This document shows positions 59,077-64,000 of a stretch of DNA of 64,000 nucleotides, one piece after another. The DNA comes from Streptococcus oralis Uo5. GTDB taxonomy: Bacteria; Bacillota; Bacilli; Lactobacillales; Streptococcaceae. The stretch lies in the NCBI RefSeq assembly GCF_000253155.1, contig NC_015291.1, forward strand, positions 1,149,001 to 1,213,000. Reading direction: 5' to 3'. Every line of letters starts with the position of its first letter. Position 1 is the stretch's first letter. Below the pieces are notes generated by a model. The model worked only from the letters and a program-made list of their open reading frames with translations, did no database searches and was not told where the DNA came from. The position numbers were made by a program, and so were the translations under genes.

Positions 59077-59391
59077 TTAAGCGTTGATCGCGTTGATGAC
59101 AACTTTTGTATATGGTTGACGGTGACCTTGTTTACGGTGGCTACCTTTTTTAGGTTTGTACTTGTAAGTAACAACTTTCTTTTGTTTTCCTTGTTTTTCA
59201 ACAGTTCCAACTACAGTAGCTCCAGCAACAAGTGGAGTTCCGACAACAGTGTTTTCACCACCAACAAGAACAACTTCGTTAAAAGTAACTTCTTGACCAG
59301 CTTCAACGTTCAATTTTTCAACGTAAACTGCTTGACCAACTTCAACTTTAACTTGTTTTCCGCCAGTTTTGATAATTGCGTATGTGCTCAT
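59077..59391 (-). CDS. rplU: 50S ribosomal protein L21
   Basis: A 104-residue protein: [19 protein letters not shown]... and [11 protein letters not shown] at the C-terminus, the family signature. The ATG follows ATAGGAGG. First gene of rplU-prp-rpmA, behind a long leader. Confidence 0.98.
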
Positions 59392-59399
59392 TATGCACC

Positions 59400-59560
59400 T
59401 CCTATGATTTTTAGGGTTTCCCCGTATTATTGTGAAGACTCGCCTAGCATCGTGGGACGAACCACTTAAAAGAAGAGCTCTAAGTATAACAAAATTTAAA
59501 TTTGTTATACAACGAGCAAACGATGTTCGTGCGGTTGCACAGGACTGTGCATAGTCAACT
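59400..59560 (-). promoter_or_regulatory. Structured L21 leader
   Basis: About 170 nt between promoter and rplU. It contains a long inverted repeat (arms GTATAACAAA/TTTGTTATAC, about 59480-59505) and shorter stems, as expected for the Firmicute ribosomal-protein L21 leader. The ligand is inferred. Confidence 0.6.
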
Positions 59561-59565
59561 CTTCA

Positions 59566-59594
59566 AGTATAGCATATCTTCTTTTTTCTTACAA
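59566..59594 (-). promoter_or_regulatory. SigA promoter of rplU-prp-rpmA
   Basis: TTGTAA (59589-59594), 17-bp spacer with TGC extension, TATACT (59566-59571). Confidence 0.8.
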
Positions 59595-59610
59595 GTGAAA
59601 TCAATTAAAA

Positions 59611-60297
59611 TTAAGCTTTTTCTTTCCCTTTTTTCCTCCAAAAAGCAAAAAGCATGCTGAAGTAAAAGATACTCATCATAAAAGGAACACCTAGAATTGT
59701 CTTCTCCTGATAGTAAATCGTCAAATAAGCTGAAAAAACAACTCCGAAGACAAAACTGCTAAGCAAGCTAACAAAAATCAAGCCCTCTCGTAGAAAAGGC
59801 GTATGCTTGGTCCGAAAATAATCTCCAAAAGCCAACATGGTACGTTTGATATTCCCTGTCATAAAGGCATTATTATAGGCAATCCCTGACACTTCTCCAA
59901 AAGCAGTTGTCACCAGTCCCATACAAAAGGCCAAGGGCGGTACGAGATAGATATTATCAACCGTTTGCGGCACAAAGCCTATAATTAGGGACAAGACTGC
60001 AAGTGGAATCAAGGACAAAATCGGCTTTTTAACAATTCGTAGTTTTTCCTTATACAATGTCAGAAAAAAGACACCCATCATAAAGGAAAACAAGGTCATT
60101 ACTTTGGCACTGGCGTCCGATACATTTTGTTGAATAAGTCCTACAGAAAGAAAAACCACATTCCCAGTCTGTCCAGCGACAAGGGTGTTCCCTCGCACGA
60201 TAAAGGTATAAGCATCGACATATCCTGCACAAAAAGTCAAAAAAAGCGCTAGTCGCTTAGACTGACGTGATATTTTTCTTATTGGTAATAATCTCAT
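59611..60297 (-). CDS. DUF1275 (YoaK) family membrane protein
   Basis: A 228-residue protein with six or so membrane helices. The family signature FCAGYVDAYTFIVRG...TLVAGQTGNVVFL (about 25-60) and SGIAYNNAFMTGNIKRTM is clear. The function is unknown; transport of a small molecule is often suggested. The ATG at 60297 follows GGGAGAG; a TTG upstream is rejected. Confidence 0.87.
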   Translation of the reverse strand: MRLLPIRKISRQSKRLALFLTFCAGYVDAYTFIVRGNTLVAGQTGNVVFLSVGLIQQNVSDASAKVMTLFSFMMGVFFLTLYKEKLRIVKKPILSLIPLAVLSLIIGFVPQTVDNIYLVPPLAFCMGLVTTAFGEVSGIAYNNAFMTGNIKRTMLAFGDYFRTKHTPFLREGLIFVSLLSSFVFGVVFSAYLTIYYQEKTILGVPFMMSIFYFSMLFAFWRKKGKEKA

Positions 60298-60453
60298 TTT
60301 CTCTCCCAATTCAGTTTCATTTACTCATTTCAATATTGTACCACTTTCTCCTAAAAATGCGTAGCCCATTTGAAAATTTTTACCATCTGTTGGATAGTCC
60401 TTCTTTTCTATGTTATAATGAAGGAAGGATTTGAAGTCGGAAAAGGAGTATTT

Positions 60454-61431
60454 ATGCTTAAATTAGGTGTTATCGCAACAGGAGCTATCAGCTATCATTT
60501 CATAGAAGCAGCCCATGCCAGCGGAGAATACCAGCTGGTCGCTGTCTATTCTAGAAAACTAGAAACAGCCGCAACCTTTGCTTCCCGCTATCAGGATATC
60601 CAACTCTTTGATCAAGTAGAAGACTTCTTTAAATCTTCTTTTGATGTGGTCTATATCGCCAGTCCAAACTCCTTGCATTTTGTTCAAGCAAAGGCTGCCT
60701 TGTCTGCTGGCAAGCATGTCATTCTTGAAAAACCAGCTGTCACTCAGCCACAAGAGTGGCTGGATTTGAGACAGACAGCTGAGAAAAATAATTGTTTTAT
60801 CTTTGAAGCAGCACGAAACTACCACGAGGAAGCTTTTACTACTATCAAAAACTTTTTAGCAGACAAGCAAGTGTTGGGAGCAGATTTCAATTATGCCAAG
60901 TATTCTTCCAAGATGCCTGACTTATTGGCTGGACAGACGCCAAATGTCTTTTCAGATCGTTTTGCTGGTGGAGCCCTTATGGACTTGGGGATTTATCCCC
61001 TCTACGCTGCCATTCGCCTCTTTGGAAAAGCTCAGGACGCGACCTATCAGGCTCAACAGCTTGACAATAGCATTGACCTAAATGGAGATGGTATCCTCTT
61101 CTACCCAGACTATCAAGTTCATATCAAGGCTGGGAAAAACATCACTTCCAATCTTCCTTGCGAGATTTATACAGCAGATGGAACCTTGACCCTCAACACG
61201 ATTGAGCATATCCGTTCAGCTATTTTTACCAACCACCAAGGAAATCAAGTTCAGCTCCCTATCCAACAGGCTTCTCATACGATGACTGAGGAAGTTGCTG
61301 CGTTTGCTCAGATGATCCAGCAACCAGACCAGACACTTTACCAGAACTGGCTGGATGATGCAGGCTCTGTTCATGATTTACTGTATACCATGCGCCAGAC
61401 TGCTGGCATTAGATTTGAGGCAGAAAAATGA
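60454..61431 (+). CDS. Gfo/Idh/MocA family oxidoreductase
   Basis: A 325-residue NAD(P)-dependent oxidoreductase: Rossmann start LKLGVIATGAISYHF, catalytic EKPAV motif (Lys about 94) and a C-terminal alpha/beta domain with GGALMDLGIYPLYAAI. The substrate is unknown (sugars or related polyols in the family). The start at 60454 has AAAGGAG 5 nt upstream. It overlaps the helicase gene by 4 bp (ATGA). Confidence 0.87.
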   Translation: MLKLGVIATGAISYHFIEAAHASGEYQLVAVYSRKLETAATFASRYQDIQLFDQVEDFFKSSFDVVYIASPNSLHFVQAKAALSAGKHVILEKPAVTQPQEWLDLRQTAEKNNCFIFEAARNYHEEAFTTIKNFLADKQVLGADFNYAKYSSKMPDLLAGQTPNVFSDRFAGGALMDLGIYPLYAAIRLFGKAQDATYQAQQLDNSIDLNGDGILFYPDYQVHIKAGKNITSNLPCEIYTADGTLTLNTIEHIRSAIFTNHQGNQVQLPIQQASHTMTEEVAAFAQMIQQPDQTLYQNWLDDAGSVHDLLYTMRQTAGIRFEAEK

Positions 61432-62510
61432 AAACCAAACTACCGACTGAATGGCAGGAATTGAGTGACCAACTCGGTTTCCAAGAATTTACCCCCATTC
61501 AAACTCAACTATTTGAGCCTATACTAGCTGGAGAAAACCTCCTAGGAGTGAGCCCAACAGGAACTGGTAAGACCCTAGCTTACCTCCTGCCAAGTCTTCT
61601 CAGACTACAAAAGAAAAAAGCCCAGCAACTCTTGATCCTAGCACCAAATACAGAACTAGCTGGACAGATTTTTGATGTATGTAAAACGTGGTCAGAGGCT
61701 ATCGGCTTAACTGCTCAGCTCTTCTTATCAGGTTCGAGTCAGAAACGCCAGATTGAACGCCTCAAAAAAGGACCAGAAATTCTAATCGGTACTCCTGGCC
61801 GTATCTTTGAGTTGATTAAATTGAAAAAGATCAAGATGATGAATGTAGAAACCATCATTCTGGATGAATTTGACCAATTGCTCGATGATTCTCAGATTCA
61901 CTTTGTTGAGAAAATCACCCACTACGCACCTCGTGACCACCAACTCATCTACATGAGTGCGACGACCAAGTTTGACCAAGAAAAGATTGCACCAAACACG
62001 CGCACCATTGATCTCTCTGACCAAAAGTTAGACAACATTCAACATTTCTACATGCAGGTAGACCAACGTCACCGCGTTGATATGCTACGAAAATTGGCTC
62101 ATGTAGAGGATTTCCGAGGACTAGTTTTCTTTAATAGCCTATCAGATCTTGGAAGTGCGGAGGAAAAACTACAGTATCGCGATATCTTAGCTGTTTCCCT
62201 CGCTAGCGATGTCAATGTGAAATTTAGAAAAGTTATCTTAGAAAAGTTTAAAGATAAGCAGCTAACCCTGCTCCTTGCAACTGACCTTCTGGCTCGTGGT
62301 ATTGACATTGATAGCTTGGAATGTGTTGTCAACTTCGACGTCCCTAGAGATATGGAAACCTATACCCACCGTGCTGGCCGTACAGGTCGCATGGGTAAAG
62401 AAGGCTATGTTATCACTCTGGTAACCCATCCTGAAGAACTTAAAAAACTCAAAAAATTTGCAAGCGTGCGTGAAATTGTCCTAAAAAATAAAGAACTCTA
62501 TATCAAATAA
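61428..62510 (+). CDS. DEAD-box RNA helicase (DEFD variant)
   Basis: A 360-residue helicase core: Q-motif GFQEFTPIQTQ, motif I SPTGTGKT, Ib GTPGR, II DEFD, III SAT, V LLARGIDI and VI HRAGRTGR. There is no extended C-terminal RNA-binding tail. Motif II reads DEFD instead of DEAD, keeping the metal-binding acidic residues. It is translated with the Gfo/Idh gene; the link is unclear. It probably acts in RNA turnover or ribosome assembly. Confidence 0.9.
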   Translation: MKTKLPTEWQELSDQLGFQEFTPIQTQLFEPILAGENLLGVSPTGTGKTLAYLLPSLLRLQKKKAQQLLILAPNTELAGQIFDVCKTWSEAIGLTAQLFLSGSSQKRQIERLKKGPEILIGTPGRIFELIKLKKIKMMNVETIILDEFDQLLDDSQIHFVEKITHYAPRDHQLIYMSATTKFDQEKIAPNTRTIDLSDQKLDNIQHFYMQVDQRHRVDMLRKLAHVEDFRGLVFFNSLSDLGSAEEKLQYRDILAVSLASDVNVKFRKVILEKFKDKQLTLLLATDLLARGIDIDSLECVVNFDVPRDMETYTHRAGRTGRMGKEGYVITLVTHPEELKKLKKFASVREIVLKNKELYIK

Positions 62511-62534
62511 GGTTGGCTACCGCCAACCTTTTTC
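62509..62534 (+). terminator. Terminator after the DEAD-box gene
   Basis: Arms AAGGTTGGC and GCCAACCTT around a 4-nt loop, then TTTTT; it overlaps the stop codon. Confidence 0.88.
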
Positions 62535-62912
62535 TTATCCCCAAGTAATTTCTAATTGATAGCTGGCAAAGGGGTGTCCCTCTTGGTTTTGCAGTTGATA
62601 GGCTAATTCAATCTTTTGCCCATCCAGTTCATAGTGATTCGTTTGAATGATAAATTCCTGCATGCCCATAGGTGTAGGAATATAGGCTAAACTATCGCTA
62701 TCCTTTAGAAAACGCATGATAGTTTTGGGACTCGAGAAACGGGTCATCACCAGTTCTTCTTCATGAAACTTGAGAACCACTTTTTCCTTCTCCTCATTGT
62801 AGAAAAGCAGATAGCTATAATCGCCCTTTTCACGCACTTCCACGTCATAAAGTTGGTCTATGACTTCCAACTGTTCATCAAACTGAATCGTATTGCGCAT
62901 CCGAATCTTCAC
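62535..62912 (-). CDS. DUF1934 (YwiB-like) protein
   Basis: A 125-residue beta-barrel protein of the YwiB family (KIRMRNTIQFDEQLEVIDQLYDVEV... YIPTPMGMQEFIIQTNHYEL... GHPFASYQLEITW). The function is unknown. The start is GTG at 62912 with AAAGAGG 7 nt upstream. It diverges from the HD-domain gene. Confidence 0.85.
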   Translation of the reverse strand: MKIRMRNTIQFDEQLEVIDQLYDVEVREKGDYSYLLFYNEEKEKVVLKFHEEELVMTRFSSPKTIMRFLKDSDSLAYIPTPMGMQEFIIQTNHYELDGQKIELAYQLQNQEGHPFASYQLEITWG

Positions 62913-62971
62913 ATCAAATCCTCTTTCTTGTCTCTTGTCCTACTATTTTACCAAAAAGAGCAGGATTTTGC

Positions 62972-62977
62972 TATAAT
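62972..62977 (+). promoter_or_regulatory. Extended -10 promoter abutting the HD-domain gene (leaderless mRNA?)
   Basis: TTTTGCTATAAT, a TGC-extended -10, ends six bases before the ATG at 62984. The expected transcription start is at the start codon, and no Shine-Dalgarno site is present. Confidence 0.6.
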
Positions 62978-62983
62978 GGTCAT

Positions 62984-64000
62984 ATGAACGAAAAAGTATT
63001 CCGTGACCCAGTTCACAACTACATCCATGTAAACAATCAGGTCATATACGACTTGATCAATACAAAAGAATTTCAACGTCTGCGCCGTATTAAGCAACTA
63101 GGAACTTCCAGCTATACCTTCCATGGTGGCGAACACAGTCGCTTTTCCCACTGTTTGGGGGTCTATGAGATTGCTCGTCGTATCACAGAGATTTTTGAAG
63201 AAAAATATCCTGAAGAATGGGATCCTGCTGAGTCTCTCTTGACCATGACCGCTGCGCTCCTTCATGATCTTGGGCATGGTGCCTACTCCCATACTTTTGA
63301 ACATCTCTTTGATACAGATCATGAAGCTATTACCCAGGAAATCATCCAAAGTCCTGAGACAGAGATTCACCAAGTTCTGCTACAAGTAGCGCCTGACTTT
63401 CCAAAAAAAGTTGCCAGTGTCATCGATCATACCTATCCTAACAAGCAGGTCGTGCAGCTCATTTCTAGTCAGATCGATGCGGACCGCATGGACTATCTCT
63501 TGCGCGACTCCTATTTTACAGGAGCATCTTATGGGGAATTTGACCTGACTCGCATCCTCCGAGTGATTCGCCCTATCGAAAATGGCATCGCCTTTCAGCG
63601 CAATGGCATGCACGCCATCGAAGACTATGTTCTCAGTCGCTACCAGATGTATATGCAGGTTTATTTCCACCCAGCAACACGTGCCATGGAAGTTCTCCTA
63701 CAGAATCTTCTCAAGCGTGCTAAGGAACTCTACCCTGAGGACAAGGACTTCTTTGCACGCACTTCTCCACATTTGCTACCTTTTTTTGAAAAAAAAGTTA
63801 CTCTATCTGACTATCTGGCACTTGATGACGGCGTGATGAATACCTACTTCCAACTCTGGATGAGCAGTCCTGACAAGATTCTCGCAGACTTGTCGCAACG
63901 TTTTGTCAACCGCAAGGTCTTTAAATCCATTACTTTTTCAGAAAAAGACCAAGACCAACTCGCAACCATGAGACAACTGGTTGAAGAAATCGGTTTTGAT
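62984..64000 (+). CDS. HD-domain phosphohydrolase (YwfO/dGTPase-like), cut by window edge
   Basis: The frame is open from ATG at 62984 to the right edge (339 codons). It begins MNEKVFRDPVHNYIHVNNQVIYDLI and has the HD metal site in HGGEHSRFSHCLGVYE and ALLHDLGHGAYSHTFEHLF, then SSQIDADRMDYLLRDSYFTG. These are features of the YwfO-type dNTP triphosphohydrolases; the substrate is inferred. The C-terminus is missing. Confidence 0.88.
   Translation, partial: MNEKVFRDPVHNYIHVNNQVIYDLINTKEFQRLRRIKQLGTSSYTFHGGEHSRFSHCLGVYEIARRITEIFEEKYPEEWDPAESLLTMTAALLHDLGHGAYSHTFEHLFDTDHEAITQEIIQSPETEIHQVLLQVAPDFPKKVASVIDHTYPNKQVVQLISSQIDADRMDYLLRDSYFTGASYGEFDLTRILRVIRPIENGIAFQRNGMHAIEDYVLSRYQMYMQVYFHPATRAMEVLLQNLLKRAKELYPEDKDFFARTSPHLLPFFEKKVTLSDYLALDDGVMNTYFQLWMSSPDKILADLSQRFVNRKVFKSITFSEKDQDQLATMRQLVEEIGFD

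Overview
The window looks like the chromosome of a mitis-group streptococcus (Streptococcus mitis, oralis or pneumoniae type). The evidence is gene content and sequence style: pavA, lytB with choline-binding repeats, ciaRH, comEA/comEC with a ComX-type cin-box, a BOX repeat, a MtaR/CpsY-type regulator, low GC, strong Shine-Dalgarno sites and TGN-extended -10 promoters. I see no rRNA, tRNA, CRISPR array, prophage or insertion sequence. Most genes lie on the minus strand.

Layout. 1-7964 (minus): tehB (cut by the window edge), smpB, rnr, secG, a short rpmG, pmrA, coaE, mutM, era, dgkA, ybeY. 8069-9724 (plus): pavA. 9757-15434 (minus): a nucleoside-salvage operon rpiA-deoB-DUF1697-punA-clc, then a 395-bp gap with palindromes, then deoD. 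15540-18344 (minus): a U32/TrhP-type protein and a two-gene ABC transporter behind a structured leader with a 15-codon ORF. 18729-21079: DUF3270, then ciaR-ciaH. 21189-26556: pepN, ASCH, a stand-alone PEP-utilising barrel, NUDIX, SDR and DUF2829, mostly overlapping. 26656-31132: aldo/keto reductase, lipoprotein nuclease, lytB. 31243-33619: pyrK-pyrDB behind a PyrR attenuator, and a glyoxalase-family gene.

33717-38166 holds a two-gene chaperone cassette: an HscC-sized Hsp70 and a 923-residue membrane J-domain protein with a non-canonical HPE motif and three copies each of two short motifs. This is the best candidate for an under-described system. 38342-39507 is infC-rpmI-rplT with a leader attenuator and probably an ATA start. 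39736-42610 is comEA-comEC. Next come a GNAT enzyme, ald (plus strand), phoH, a YozE-family protein, cvfB, frr, pyrH, trmFO, rsmI, yabA, a BOX element, holB, tmk, proC, proA, proB, rluD, lspA, a LysR regulator, and rpmA-prp-rplU. The right end has a DUF1275 protein, a Gfo/Idh oxidoreductase with a DEAD-box (DEFD) helicase, DUF1934 and the start of an HD-domain hydrolase.

The genes fall into functional sets: translation and ribosome assembly (infC operon, rplU-prp-rpmA, frr, era, ybeY, smpB, rnr), DNA uptake (comEA/comEC), cell separation (lytB), nucleoside and pyrimidine metabolism, and proline synthesis. From memory, the deo and cia/pepN blocks are not next to pavA and lytB in S. pneumoniae, so this order points to a relative or a rearranged strain. 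All family assignments are by recognition from the translated sequence. No database search was run.
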